Source of the DNA: JACCZX01 sp963824935
GTDB taxonomy: Bacteria; Pseudomonadota; Gammaproteobacteria; Burkholderiales; Burkholderiaceae_F
Direction of reading: 5' to 3'
Length of the DNA stretch: 64,000 bases
Assembly (NCBI GenBank): GCA_963824935.1
Contig: CAWGRF010000023.1
Coordinates: 186,001-250,000 of the forward strand
Shown: positions 34,255 to 43,927 of the stretch, piece after piece
Position numbering within the stretch: the stretch's first letter is position 1
How the letters are laid out: each line of letters opens with the position of its first letter
Notes under the pieces: model-generated
What the model was told of the DNA's origin: nothing
What the model saw: only the letters and a program-made list of their open reading frames with translations
Database searches by the model: none
Translations under genes and position numbers: made by a program

Positions 34255-36676
34255 TCAGTTCCTCACCGGCTTACCGCTCTGCATCATTCCCATCATTCTT
34301 TCCTGCGACTTCGGATGATTGACAAGCTGCATGAAGTACTTGCGCTCCAGATCGAGCAGCCACTGCTCGTCGGCTTGTGCGTTCGTTTCGACGTCGCCAC
34401 CGCACATGACCTCGGCGATGCAGCTCGCGAGGAAGAAGTCATGTTGACTGATGAAGTTGCCGTCGCGCATGTTGACGAGCTGCGCCTTGATCGTTGCTAC
34501 ACCGGTCCGGCCTGCCACCGGAAACGACTGCGGTCGTAACGGCGGCCGATACCCGGTTGCGTGCAACGCATACGCTTCGCCGATCGCTGTCCACAGCAAT
34601 TCGTGATTGTTAAATACGATCGTGTCGGTCGGGCGAAGGTAGCCCATCTGCTTCGCTTCGAGCGCGGATTTCGAAACGTTCGCCATTGCAGCGTTCATAA
34701 ACGAATTCTTGATGAACGGGAACACATCGGCGATGCCCGCCGCCTGTGCCGCTTGCGCTGCCCGCAGCGCGCCCTCCTTCAAACCGCCCGCGCCCGGAAT
34801 CAAGCCGACGCCGACTTCGACCAGACCGATATAGCTTTCGAGCGACGCCACTGCCTTCGAGCAATGCAGAATCAACTCACAGCCACCGCCTAGCGCCATG
34901 CCGTTGACCGCGGCCACGGTCGGCACCTGCGCGTACTTCACGCGCATGAACGCGTCCTGCATCTTCTTTTCTTCGCCGCCGATCGCCTTGGCGCCGCCTG
35001 ACATGAACACCGGCATCATCGCCTGCAGGTCGGCTCCGACTGAAAATCGATCTGCGGATGACCAGATAACGAGCCCGCGATATTGAGATTCAGCAATGTC
35101 GACGGCCTTCATCAAGCCGGCAACGACACCCGGTCCAATCGCGTTAACTTTGGTCTTGATCGAAAAGATCAGCACGTCGGCGGCGAGACCGGACTCCAGT
35201 GTCCATAGACGCACCGAGTCGTCTTCAAACACGGTCTTGCCGCTGGTTGCATCGGTAACAGCGCCTTCGCCGATCAGCGGTGCGCGGAAAATCTGCTTCG
35301 CATACACCGGCAACGTCGAACGAGGAATGAATTTTTTCTTCGATGGCGACCACGATCCTTCGGGGGTGTGAACGCCTCCGGCCTTGGCGACGGGACCGTC
35401 GAGTACCCATTGCGGCAACGGCGCTTTCGATAGCGCCTCACCAGCGTCGATATCGGCCTTCACCCATTCGGCCACTTGCTTCCAACCGGCCGCCTGCCAA
35501 GTTTCGAACGGTCCGGTCGACCAGCCAAAGCCCCAGCGCAACGCGAAGTCGACATCGCGTGCAGTGTCGGCGATTCGCTCCAGGTGCACCGCGATGTAAT
35601 GAAACGCATCGCGAAATATCGCCCACAGAAATTTCGCCTGCGGATGATCTGACTCGCGCAGCAGCTTCAGCCGCTCGGCGGGGTCTTTCTTTTTCAGGAT
35701 GCGGCCGACCAGCTCGTCGGCTTTCGCCGCCGCTGTCGACATAGTCTTTCTTTTTCGGGTCGAGCACTTTGATCGTCTTGCCGTCTTTGCGGTAAAAGCC
35801 GGCGCCGGATTTCTGGCCCAGCGCGCCTTTATCGACCAATGCTTTAAGCACCGGCGGTGTGGCAAAGTGTTCGGAGAACGGATCAATTGCCGCCGGCAGC
35901 GTGTCTTGCATCGTCTTGATCACGTGCGCCATCGTGTCGAGCCCGACCACGTCCGCCGTCCGAAACGTAGCGCTCTTGGCGCGCCCGAGGCGCGTTCCGG
36001 TCAGATCGTCGACCACGTCGTACGACAGCCCGTACTTTTCGGCTTCCTTGATCGTTGCGAGCATGCCAAAGATGCCGACTCGATTCGCAATGAAGTTGGG
36101 TGTGTCCTTGGCGCGCACGACGCCTTTTCCCAGCGTCGACGTTAGAAAAGTTTCGAGATCGTCGAGGATCTGTGGCTTCGTGGCCGGTGTCGGAATCAGC
36201 TCGACCAAATGCATGTAGCGCGGCGGATTAAAAAAGTGCACGCCGCAGAAGCGCGCCTTCAGTCCCGCATCCATCGCTTCGGCCAGCTTGGCGATTGGCA
36301 AGCCCGACGTGTTGGAGGCGAAGATCGCCTTGTCGCCAATGAACGGCGCCACCTTGCGATACAGATCGTGCTTCCAGTCCATCCGCTCGGCGATCGCTTC
36401 GATGATCACATCGCAGCCGCGTAATAGCTCGAGGTCTTCTTCATAGTTCGCAGGCTGGATATGAACCGCATCGTCCTTGTTGCCGAGCGGCGCCGGATTC
36501 AGCTTTTTCAGATTCTCGATAGCGCGCAGCACGATGCCGTTCTTAACCGGACCCTTGGCATCGGCCAAGTCGAACAACACGACCGGCACTTTCGCGTTGA
36601 CGCAGTGCGCAGCGATCTGCGCCCCCATTACGCCGGCGCCGAGTACGGCGACTTTTCGAACAACGAAATTGCTCAT
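34255..36676 (-). pseudogene. 3-hydroxyacyl-CoA dehydrogenase/enoyl-CoA hydratase (FadJ/FadB-like), split by one extra base
   Basis: A bifunctional beta-oxidation enzyme of about 806 residues. The first part (36676 down to about 35735) is the dehydrogenase: NAD site VAVLGAGVMGAQIAAHC and HFFNPPRYMHLVELIP. After VLDPKKKDYVDS the frame breaks; another frame resumes with AKADELVGRILKKKDPAERL and carries the hydratase-type domain (VAAVNGMALGGGCELILHCS) at the C-terminus. Removing one base within about 35725-35736 rejoins them. The order dehydrogenase first, crotonase last differs from E. coli FadB but occurs in other bacteria. The thiolase starts right after it. The break is most likely a sequence error, since both halves are intact. 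Confidence 0.9.
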
Positions 36677-36710
36677 GTTTCTTCCCTAACCAATCACTGA
36701 TCACCGATCG

Positions 36711-38522
36711 CTAAAACGCTTCCGCCGGCAGCTCCATCAAATTCTTCGCTCCGGAACGCGCGGAGCGGATACAAGACGCAGTCTCCGGCAGCAGGCGCTC
36801 AAAGTAAAAACGCGCGACAGCGAGCTTGCTGCGATAAAACGGATCGACGTTATTGCCACCGGCTTTGATGCCTGCCAGCGCGGCCTTCGCCATCCGTGCC
36901 CAGAAGTACGCATACACCAGATGGCCGATGATCCGTAGATAGTCGCTAGCGGCGGCGCCGGCCTCGTCCTGATTGGCAAACGCCTTCATGCCGATTTCGG
37001 TAGTGAGTTTGGTGACCTTGTCGCCGAGATCCGCCAGCGGCGTAACGAACTCGCTCATCTCGCTCACAGTGCCGTTTTCTTCGATAAAGTCGGTGACCAA
37101 TTTGCCGAAGGCTTTCAGCCGCGCCCCGTTATCCATCAACACCTTGCGGCCCAGCAGATCGAGCGATTGAATCGTGTTGGTGCCTTCGTAGATCATGTTG
37201 ATGCGGGCATCGCGTACGAGCTGTTCCATGCCCGATTCGCGGATATAGCCATGACCGCCAAGTACACCGAGGCATTCTGACGTGCATGTGAAGCCATTGT
37301 CGGTCATGAACGCTTTCACGATCGGCGTCATCAGCGCCATCATGTCGCCGGCGAATTTTCTCTGCTGCTCGTCGGGGTGGTGGAATTGCAGGTCGGCCAT
37401 CAAGGCAACCCAGTAAGCGAATATGCGACCGCCCTCGGCATAAGCGCGCGCGGTGAGCAGCATCTTGCGAACGTCGGGGTGAACGATGATCGGATCGGCG
37501 GGTTTGTCCGGCGCCTTCGGTCCCGACAGTGACCGGCCCTGAATGCGCTCTTTCGCATACGCGGCGGCGTTTTGGTAGGCGACCTCGGTCAACCCGAGGC
37601 CCTGCACGCCAACGCCTAGGCGCGCACCGTTCATCATTGTGAACATCGCGTTAAGCCCCTTGTTGGGCTGCCCGATCAGCCAACCCATGGCGCCGTCGAG
37701 AATTATCTGGCATGTCGCGTTGCCGTGGATTCCCATCTTGTGCTCAATGCCGCCGCAGTAGAGGCCGTTGCGCGCTCCGACTTTTGCATCGGAGCCCGAG
37801 CCTTCGGGCAAGAACTTCGGCACGATGAATAGTGAAATGCCTTTGGTTCCCTGCGGCGCATCTGGCAGCCGCGCAAGCACCAGGTGAACGATGTTCTCCG
37901 CCAGATCGTGCTCGCCCGCAGAAATGAAAATCTTGTGCCCGCTTAACCGGTAGCTGCCGTCAGCCTGCGGTTCGGCCTTGGTGCGCAACATCCCGAGGTC
38001 GGTACCACATTGCGGTTCAGTCAGACACATCGTGCCGGTCCACTGGCCGGACGTGAGCTTCGGCAGATAAAGATTCTTCTGCTCTTCGGCAGCGTGCTGT
38101 AACAACAGCTCGGCCGCGCCGATCGTCAAGCCCGGGTACATCGCCCAGGCCTGATTGGCCGAATACTGCATTTCGTAAAACGCGATCTGCAGCAGATGCG
38201 GGAGTCCCTGGCCGCCATATTCGGTCTCGCCAGCCAATCCCGGCCAGCCGGCAGCGCAAAACGCTTCGTACGCCTGCTTGAAGCCTGGCGGCGCTTTGAC
38301 CGACCGTTTCGCCGCGTCGTACTTGCAACCTTCCGCGTCACCCGATTGATTGATCGGCAGCAGCAGGTCTTCGCAAAACTTGCCGGCTTGTTCGACGACC
38401 TGGTTGATCGTGTCGCGATCGAGGTCTGCGTAGCGCGGCAGCTCCTTCAGCATGTCAACCACACCCAGCACTTCGTGCATCACGAATTGCTGGTCGCGCA
38501 GCGGGGCCTTGTACATCGGCAT
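36711..38522 (-). CDS. Acyl-CoA dehydrogenase with extra C-terminal domain
   Basis: A 603-residue flavoenzyme for the first beta-oxidation step. Visible blocks are GWPGLAGETEYGGQGLP, TGTMCLTEPQCGTDLGMLRT (FAD/substrate loop), GARNGLYCGGIEHKMGIHG and NMIYEGTNTIQSLDLLGRK. A further domain of about 120 residues at the C-terminus is typical of the long acyl-CoA dehydrogenases of this operon type. AGGAGAAGAA precedes the start at 38522. It follows tetR by eight bases, so they are one transcript. Confidence 0.94.
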   Translation of the reverse strand: MPMYKAPLRDQQFVMHEVLGVVDMLKELPRYADLDRDTINQVVEQAGKFCEDLLLPINQSGDAEGCKYDAAKRSVKAPPGFKQAYEAFCAAGWPGLAGETEYGGQGLPHLLQIAFYEMQYSANQAWAMYPGLTIGAAELLLQHAAEEQKNLYLPKLTSGQWTGTMCLTEPQCGTDLGMLRTKAEPQADGSYRLSGHKIFISAGEHDLAENIVHLVLARLPDAPQGTKGISLFIVPKFLPEGSGSDAKVGARNGLYCGGIEHKMGIHGNATCQIILDGAMGWLIGQPNKGLNAMFTMMNGARLGVGVQGLGLTEVAYQNAAAYAKERIQGRSLSGPKAPDKPADPIIVHPDVRKMLLTARAYAEGGRIFAYWVALMADLQFHHPDEQQRKFAGDMMALMTPIVKAFMTDNGFTCTSECLGVLGGHGYIRESGMEQLVRDARINMIYEGTNTIQSLDLLGRKVLMDNGARLKAFGKLVTDFIEENGTVSEMSEFVTPLADLGDKVTKLTTEIGMKAFANQDEAGAAASDYLRIIGHLVYAYFWARMAKAALAGIKAGGNNVDPFYRSKLAVARFYFERLLPETASCIRSARSGAKNLMELPAEAF

Positions 38523-38530
38523 TTCTTCTC

Positions 38531-39224
38531 CTAGGGTAGCGAATTTCGCGCACCGGGCGCCGGGCGCCTACGCATGCGTGTCGAGGAAGGCTGCGCCGAG
38601 CGAGCGCTGTCGATCAAGCGGCGTAGTCCGCGACGCGCGCGTTTCGCGCTGTCGGCCGAGCGCAGCAAACGGGCGTCCTGATGCATTGCCAGCATCAGGC
38701 CGTAGATTTCGAAGACCAGCTGCTGCGCATCGACGCGCGAATGGAAGATGGCGTTCTGCCACTGCCTGCCGGATCGCCTTGACGAGCTCGCGCTTCCACC
38801 CGGTGATGATTGCGACCATCTCGGCGCGCAGCGGGCCGGGCCGATCGTCGTACTCAACGGCGCCCGCGATCATGATGCAGCCACGCGTCATTTCGCGCGC
38901 CAAAAATACAACCCAGCGATCGAGAATCGCTTCGAGCCGTGGCAGTCCGCGCGCTTCGGCAACCGCGGGCCGCAGCACCTGATCGATGAAGCGGCTTACG
39001 TATTCTTTCAGCACCGCGAGCTGCAACTCTTCGCGCGAACCGAAATGAGCAAATACGCCGCTCTTGCTCATCTGCATCTGATCGGCGAGCGTGCCGATCG
39101 TCAGGCCCTCGAGCCCTTCTCGGCTCGCCATTTCAAGTGCGGCCTGCACGATCATCGCGCGCGTTTTTTCACCCTTGCGGGCACGCGATGCAACGGTACC
39201 GGCGGCGGCCTCAACGATCAGCAT
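38531..39224 (-). pseudogene. TetR-family regulator of the beta-oxidation operon, frameshift in the C-terminal half
   Basis: The helix-turn-helix is complete: IVQAALEMASREGLEGLTIG then LADQMQMSKSGVFAHFGSRE. After KAIRQAVAERHL the frame drifts. The +1 frame continues with HSRVDAQQLVFEIYGLMLA and ARLLRSADSAKRARRGLRRL, the usual C-terminal TetR pattern, and stops at 38531. Removing one base at about 38742-38750 restores about 230 residues. I chose the ATG at 39224; a TTG at 39236 is the other option. It heads the acyl-CoA operon, likely senses a fatty acyl-CoA and represses its own promoter, where an operator-like repeat sits. The indel is probably an error. Confidence 0.85.
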
Positions 39225-39243
39225 TATCAAAATCAAACGAAAA

Positions 39244-39285
39244 TCGAACGGTCGTACTATTCCAGAGCGCTGCAGCGGGGGTCAA
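39244..39285 (-). promoter_or_regulatory. Promoter and operator-like site of the tetR/beta-oxidation operon
   Basis: On the minus strand: TTGACC at 39285-39280, an 18-base spacer, then AATAGT at 39261-39256. Directly downstream is the near-palindrome ACGACCGTTCGA (39255-39244), 20 bases before the ATG. The palindrome form, (A/T)CGAnCGnTCG(A/T), is what a TetR dimer could bind to block initiation. Confidence 0.55.
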
Positions 39286-39313
39286 CCCGTGCGCTAGAGG
39301 CTCGCCACCAGAT

Positions 39314-40201
39314 TCACTGCACGGCGTCGAACTGGCGCGCCATGTGGTCGACGAACAGCCGCACCTTCAGCGACAGGTGGCGCTGGCTTGGATAGACCGC
39401 CCAGATGTCGGCTCGCATCGCCTCGAACGCTGGCAGCACGCGCTCGAGCCTGCCGGCGGCAATCGCGTCGCCAACCATGAAATCGGGTGCGCAGACGATG
39501 CCCAGCCCAGCAATGGCTGCCGCGCAGAGCACGTCGCCGTTATTCGCGTGCAGGCTTCCCGCGACGCGCACTTCGTGTAGTTTGCCTTCGCGATCCCGCA
39601 GGCGCCAACTGCGCGGCGAGTATGCGTATGTCAATGCGTCATGCGTAGCAAGATCGCTTGGCGTAGCCGGCGCGCCGCGGCGCCGCAGGTACGCCGGCGC
39701 TGCGCACATGATCAATTCCGTCTGGCCCAGACGGCGTGCCACCAGGCGATCGCTGCCCACGTCGCCGACACGGATTGCCAGATCCAGTCCCTCATCGATC
39801 AGGTCGATCGTGCGATCGGTCACCGTCAGATCGAACTTCACATCGGGATAGCGTTCGACGAAACTCGCGATCGCCGGCGCAATGCGTCGCTCCGCCATGT
39901 TGTGCGGGCACGTAAGACGCAGCGTGCCGCGCGGCTTTGCCGCTGCTTGCCCGGCGAGAGCCTCGGCCTCGGCCAGATCATTCAGCAACGACACCGCGCG
40001 TTCGTAAAACGCCTGTCCGCTCTCGGTCAGCGACAGCCGCCGCGTTGTGCGATTCAGCAGCCGCGCGCCCAGGTGCTGCTCCAGTTCAGCAATCTGGCGC
40101 GACAGCGACGAGGTCGACAACCCCAGGCGGTCCGCGGCCGCGACGAAGCTCCCGCTCTCGACCACGCGCACAAAGGATTGCATCGCGGACCATCGATCCA
40201 T
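39314..40201 (-). CDS. LysR-family transcriptional regulator
   Basis: A 295-residue regulator. The winged HTH covers about residues 1-60 (GSFVAAADRLGLSTSSLSRQ and LNRTTRRLSLTESG). The effector domain follows, with the CrgA-like form GTLRLTCPHNMAERRIAP and a conserved VRVGDVGSDRLVARRLG block. It faces the doxX-gst-dioxygenase operon across 111 bases, the usual set-up for a LysR activator of a divergent operon. The effector is unknown; oxidised aromatics or quinones are a guess from the target genes. Confidence 0.9.
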   Translation of the reverse strand: MDRWSAMQSFVRVVESGSFVAAADRLGLSTSSLSRQIAELEQHLGARLLNRTTRRLSLTESGQAFYERAVSLLNDLAEAEALAGQAAAKPRGTLRLTCPHNMAERRIAPAIASFVERYPDVKFDLTVTDRTIDLIDEGLDLAIRVGDVGSDRLVARRLGQTELIMCAAPAYLRRRGAPATPSDLATHDALTYAYSPRSWRLRDREGKLHEVRVAGSLHANNGDVLCAAAIAGLGIVCAPDFMVGDAIAAGRLERVLPAFEAMRADIWAVYPSQRHLSLKVRLFVDHMARQFDAVQ

Positions 40202-40312
40202 CGCGACATTATCCCGTATTTCGGCAGAAACATTTGCACATAGCCCTCTTTATCTCGCGGCTCGGCATATCTACATTCCGCTCAGATCGAACCCAAAGAC
40301 GGAGAAACTTTC

Positions 40313-40741
40313 ATGATCGACTCTCGCACCGCCCCCTACGCAGCACTGACACTTCGCATTGCGCTTGGCGCGATGTTCATTTCTCATGCGTTGCTCAAGC
40401 TCTTCGTGTTTACGCTGCCGGGCACGGCGCAGTTCTTCACGTCACTCGGATTGCCCGGCGCGCTGGGCTACGCAACATTTGCGGCCGAGCTTGTTGGCGG
40501 CACCATGATCCTGCTCGGGATCGGAACGCGCTGGGTCGCGGCGCTGCTGATTCCCATTCTGCTCGGCGCGACCTGGGCGCATTCACCGAACGGGTGGCTG
40601 TTCACGGCGCCTAAGGGAGGCTGGGAATATCCGGCGTTTCTGAGCGCCGCGGCACTCGCACAAGCCTTGCTTGGCGACGGGGCTTACGCGCTGTCGTCGC
40701 TCTTTAGCCGCAAGCGGGCCGCGCATCTGCGTGCGGCGTGA
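40313..40741 (+). CDS. DoxX family membrane protein
   Basis: A 142-residue inner-membrane protein with four predicted segments: near 12-30 (LTLRIALGAMFISHALLKL), 45-70, 73-90 and 105-125. DoxX proteins work in redox or quinone-linked processes, although for this subgroup the reaction is not settled. The start at 40313 follows GGAGAAACTTTC. gst follows 13 bases after the stop and the dioxygenase overlaps gst, so this is a three-gene operon under a divergent LysR regulator. Confidence 0.88.
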   Translation: MIDSRTAPYAALTLRIALGAMFISHALLKLFVFTLPGTAQFFTSLGLPGALGYATFAAELVGGTMILLGIGTRWVAALLIPILLGATWAHSPNGWLFTAPKGGWEYPAFLSAAALAQALLGDGAYALSSLFSRKRAAHLRAA

Positions 40742-40754
40742 CCAAGGAGAAGAC

Positions 40755-41363
40755 ATGAAGCTGTATTTCGCGCCTGGAACCTGCTCGCTGTCGCCGCACA
40801 TCGCGCTGCGCGAGGCGGGCCTTTCATTCACGCCGGTGAAAGTCAGCCTGAAGACTCATCAGATCGAGGGCGACGGCGATTACTACGCCGTCAATGCCAA
40901 GGGCTACGTGCCGACGCTTGAACTCGACGACGGCACGCGCCTGACCGAAGGCCCGGCGATCGTGCAGTACATCGCGGATCAAGCGCCTGCTAGCAAACTG
41001 GCGCCGCCCAACGGCACGATGCCTCGTTACAAGTTGCAGGAATGGCTCAATTTCATCACGTCGGAGCTGCACAAGCAGTTCTCGCCGTTGTTCGATCCGA
41101 GCATGCCCGAGGAAGTCAAGACCAAGCTGCGCGACAAGATCGCCCGGCGCTACGACCACATCGTGCAGCAGTTGGGCGACAGGGAGTATCTGACCGGATC
41201 GACGTTCACGGTGGCCGATGCATATCTGTTTACCGTGATGCGTTGGTCGAAGGCGACCGGCATCGACATGGCTCGTTGGCCGGTGCTGCAAAGCTTCATG
41301 AAGCGCGTTGCGGAGCGCCCGCGCGTGCAAGAAGCAATGAAGGCCGAAGGGCTCCTCAAGTGA
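40755..41363 (+). CDS. gstA: Glutathione S-transferase, beta class
   Basis: A 202-residue enzyme. Cys10 in FAPGTCSLSPH and His106 in ITSELHKQFSPLF are the residues that define bacterial beta-class GSTs, at the same numbers as in E. coli GstA. The N-domain is a thioredoxin fold (KGYVPTLELDDG, then EGPAIVQYIAD); the C-domain is helical. AAGGAGAAGAC precedes the ATG at 40755; a longer frame from 40671 overlaps doxX and is rejected. It likely conjugates or reduces electrophiles. Its stop overlaps the next start (TGATG). Confidence 0.95.
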   Translation: MKLYFAPGTCSLSPHIALREAGLSFTPVKVSLKTHQIEGDGDYYAVNAKGYVPTLELDDGTRLTEGPAIVQYIADQAPASKLAPPNGTMPRYKLQEWLNFITSELHKQFSPLFDPSMPEEVKTKLRDKIARRYDHIVQQLGDREYLTGSTFTVADAYLFTVMRWSKATGIDMARWPVLQSFMKRVAERPRVQEAMKAEGLLK

Positions 41364-42194
41364 TGGCTGCTTTGCCTACCGTATTCATTTCGCACGGCTC
41401 ACCGATGCACGCGGTCAGCGCCGGTCGTGCGGGCGAGCGCTGGGCGAAGCTGGGGGAAATGCTGGGGCGGCCCGCGGCGGTTCTGATGGCATCGGCGCAT
41501 TGGGAGACCGAGCTGCCGATGCTTTCCACCGCGCGACAGCCTGAAACGATCCATGACTTTGGCGGCTTTCCGCAGGAGCTTTACGCGATTCGGTACCCAG
41601 CATCCGGTGCGCCGGATGTCGCCGAGCGCGCCGTATCGCTGCTGCAGGCCGCCGGCCTATCAGCCACAACAAATGGTTGCCGCGGTCTGGATCACGGCGC
41701 GTGGGTACCGTTGCGACGCATGTTTCCGAGCGCCGATGTTCCGGTGGCGCAGGTATCGATTCAGCCTTCGCTCGACGCTGCGCATCATCTGCGGGTCGGC
41801 GCCGCACTCGCGCCTCTCGCACGAGAAGATGTGCTGATCGTCGGCTCCGGTCATATGACGCATAACCTGCGTGAGTGGATGCAATCGCTGCGAGGCGATG
41901 TCAACGCGGGCAATGCAAGCGGCGATGCCGATGAACCCGCCCCGTACGTCATCGAATTTCGCGACTGGGTTGCCGACGCATTGAGACGTGACGATCGGGC
42001 GGCGCTCGTGCGTTGGCAGCGAAGTCGCACCGCACGCCACGCGTGCGCATCCAACGCCCGAGCACTTCATGCCGCTGTTCGTTGCGCTGGGTGCGGCGGG
42101 TCAACGGCCGCGAGTAGAGCACGTGGACGCCGGAATCGAAGCACGCGTGCTGGCGATGGACGCCTATGTCTTCCGGCCGCAGGCATCCGCATAA
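41363..42194 (+). pseudogene. Extradiol ring-cleavage dioxygenase, LigB/YgiD type, frameshift near the C-terminus
   Basis: A DODA-type dioxygenase of about 276 residues, coupled to gst through TGATG. It opens MAALPTVFISHGSPMHAVS, then has ASAHWETELP and GSGHMTHNLREWM, the metal-site His blocks. After DDRAALVRW the frame changes; the +1 frame reads EVAPHATRAHPTPEHFMPLF, the expected C-terminal block with His residues, and stops at 42192. Removing one base at about 42013-42020 heals it. YgiD acts on catecholic amines such as DOPA; the substrate here is not known. With DoxX, GST and LysR it suggests a response to catechols or quinones. Confidence 0.85.
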
Positions 42195-42223
42195 GCAAGT
42201 GCGGGCGCTTCAAGCGCCCATCT

Positions 42224-43141
42224 TCACAACTCGGTCAGTGTGTACCCGCGCGCGCGCAACATCTCGACCAGGCCTTGGGGACCGACCAAGTGCAGGGCGC
42301 CCACTGCAAAAACGTAGCTCTTGCCATCGGCCATCAGCGTTTCGATCCTGCGGATCATCTGCGGATGACGACCCAGCAGAATCGTGTCGACCGTAAAGCG
42401 GGCGCCGGCCGAAGGCTGCGCGCGCATCTCGACGAGCAGGCGCTCGAGTGATGCGCGGTCGCCCGTTTCCCACGCCTGCACGATCCGGTTCATTTCGCGC
42501 CGCGCGCCGCGTGTTTCGACCGCCTTGAGCGCTTCGTCCAGAAACGCAACCTGAGTGGCCCAGGGCGCCTGCTCGAACAACTGGAACTGGTGCTCGATGC
42601 CTTCGAATTCGAGAATCGGTTTGCTTTCGGTCTTTGCCACCCGCATCAGGTACGCCTCGACCGATAGCGCCGGCATGTAGCCGGCCTGCGCTGCCTCGAA
42701 CAACGTCAGCACATTGGCCAGCATCCAAGGTTTCATCCGCATCATCGGTGCAAGGTCGAGCTGATTGCGCGACAGCACGGCTTCGAGACGTTTCCGCAGC
42801 TCGGGACTCAATCGATTCTCGAGTCCGGGCGTTCCCTCCGGATAGACCGCGAACTTTTGGGTGGCCGCGACAGCGCGCGCGGCATCCGAGACATCGGCTT
42901 CGAGCACGATCGCATCGGCACGTTGCAATTGCGCAAGACGCGATGGCGGCAGCGGATAGAACTCGGGGCGGCCGACGTGAATGGTCCCGAGCAGCCACGC
43001 GACCTGCTGGCCCTTGCGCACTTCCCACAAGAACCCGCGCCGATCGTTGGCCTGCGCATAGCTGTCGCTGACCGAAATCAGCGGCAGCAGGGTGCAGCAC
43101 AACAGCGAGACGATGAACCGGCTTATCAATGAATGCGACAT
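42224..43141 (-). CDS. TraB/GumN family protein
   Basis: A 305-residue exported protein. The ATG at 43141 opens a signal peptide (ISRFIVSLLCCTLLPLISV). The family motifs follow: WLLGTIHVGRPEFYPLP early, and the C-terminal FAVGALHLVGPQGLV. These two GxxH blocks are the core of the erythromycin esterase/Tiki-like fold and suggest metal-dependent hydrolase activity on peptides, but the bacterial substrates are unknown. Upstream codons to 43201 are outside the gene. It diverges from the OM barrel gene with a 78-base gap. Confidence 0.85.
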   Translation of the reverse strand: MSHSLISRFIVSLLCCTLLPLISVSDSYAQANDRRGFLWEVRKGQQVAWLLGTIHVGRPEFYPLPPSRLAQLQRADAIVLEADVSDAARAVAATQKFAVYPEGTPGLENRLSPELRKRLEAVLSRNQLDLAPMMRMKPWMLANVLTLFEAAQAGYMPALSVEAYLMRVAKTESKPILEFEGIEHQFQLFEQAPWATQVAFLDEALKAVETRGARREMNRIVQAWETGDRASLERLLVEMRAQPSAGARFTVDTILLGRHPQMIRRIETLMADGKSYVFAVGALHLVGPQGLVEMLRARGYTLTEL

Positions 43142-43219
43142 GACGCAAACATTGTACGTTTGACGTTGCTCGCAACGGGCGGTCTGATTAGACTGCGCCA
43201 AATTTTAAGGGGAGAGGGT

Positions 43220-43855
43220 ATGCGCAACTTGTTGGTGGGAGTGGTATTGGCGTGTGCAGCGCTGTCAGCAGCGGCACAGCAACCGGTAGAGCCCCAGGGA
43301 TATGTCGGTGGCGGTTACGGTATTTCGAAGTACAAGGATTTTTGCGGACCTTTACCGCCCGGCTTTGAATGCGATGACGACGGCCAGGCATGGCGCCTTC
43401 AAGCCGGCTACATGTTCCTACCTTGGATCGGTATCGAGGGTGCGTACGTTAACTTCGGCGAAGCGCACCAGCCTGGGTTCCTAGTGAATCCGCCGCCCAA
43501 CACAACCCCGCTGCCCAGCTCCGGCGAGGGTCGCACGGAAGCTTGGGCATTGTTTGCGATCTTTCGCGCACCGCTTGGACCGGTTGGACTTCACGCCAAA
43601 GTGGGATACGCAGCAGTCACCGCCAAGTTCGTCGGCAGCGCCGCCGTACGTGACAACACCACCGGCGCGATTACCTTCTTTAACTCCGAGGCGCGCGAGA
43701 GCAAGGGCCGATTCATTTATGGCTTGGGCGGCACGGTGGACTTTACGCGCCAGTGGCATGCGCGCTTCGACTGGGATCGCACCGAGGGCCAGGACAACAT
43801 CAATCCGAAGTATGACGTCGACGCGTTCACGCTCGGCTTCGGCTTTCGCTTCTAA
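43220..43855 (+). CDS. Outer membrane beta-barrel protein (OmpA-like/OmpW-like)
   Basis: A 211-residue protein: signal peptide RNLLVGVVLACAALSAAA, then an 8-strand barrel pattern. Opening strand YVGGGYGISKYKDF, later GYAAVTAKFVGSA, and a C-terminal strand ending FTLGFGFRF with the terminal aromatic residue used by BamA. Two cysteines (Cys at about 42 and 51) could make a loop disulfide. The start at 43220 follows GGGGAGAGG. A strong terminator follows. Function is not clear; it may be a porin or a structural OM protein. Confidence 0.82.
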   Translation: MRNLLVGVVLACAALSAAAQQPVEPQGYVGGGYGISKYKDFCGPLPPGFECDDDGQAWRLQAGYMFLPWIGIEGAYVNFGEAHQPGFLVNPPPNTTPLPSSGEGRTEAWALFAIFRAPLGPVGLHAKVGYAAVTAKFVGSAAVRDNTTGAITFFNSEARESKGRFIYGLGGTVDFTRQWHARFDWDRTEGQDNINPKYDVDAFTLGFGFRF

Positions 43856-43874
43856 CCTGACCCAGCTTTGCCGC

Positions 43875-43900
43875 AACGGCCCTGCCAGCGCAGGGCCGTT
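43875..43900 (+). terminator. Terminator after the OM barrel gene
   Basis: A 10-bp stem (43875-43884 with 43891-43900), 6-base loop and TTGTTT tail. Confidence 0.88.
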
Positions 43901-43927
43901 TTGTTTGCGGCGGACTACAGTTCGCGC

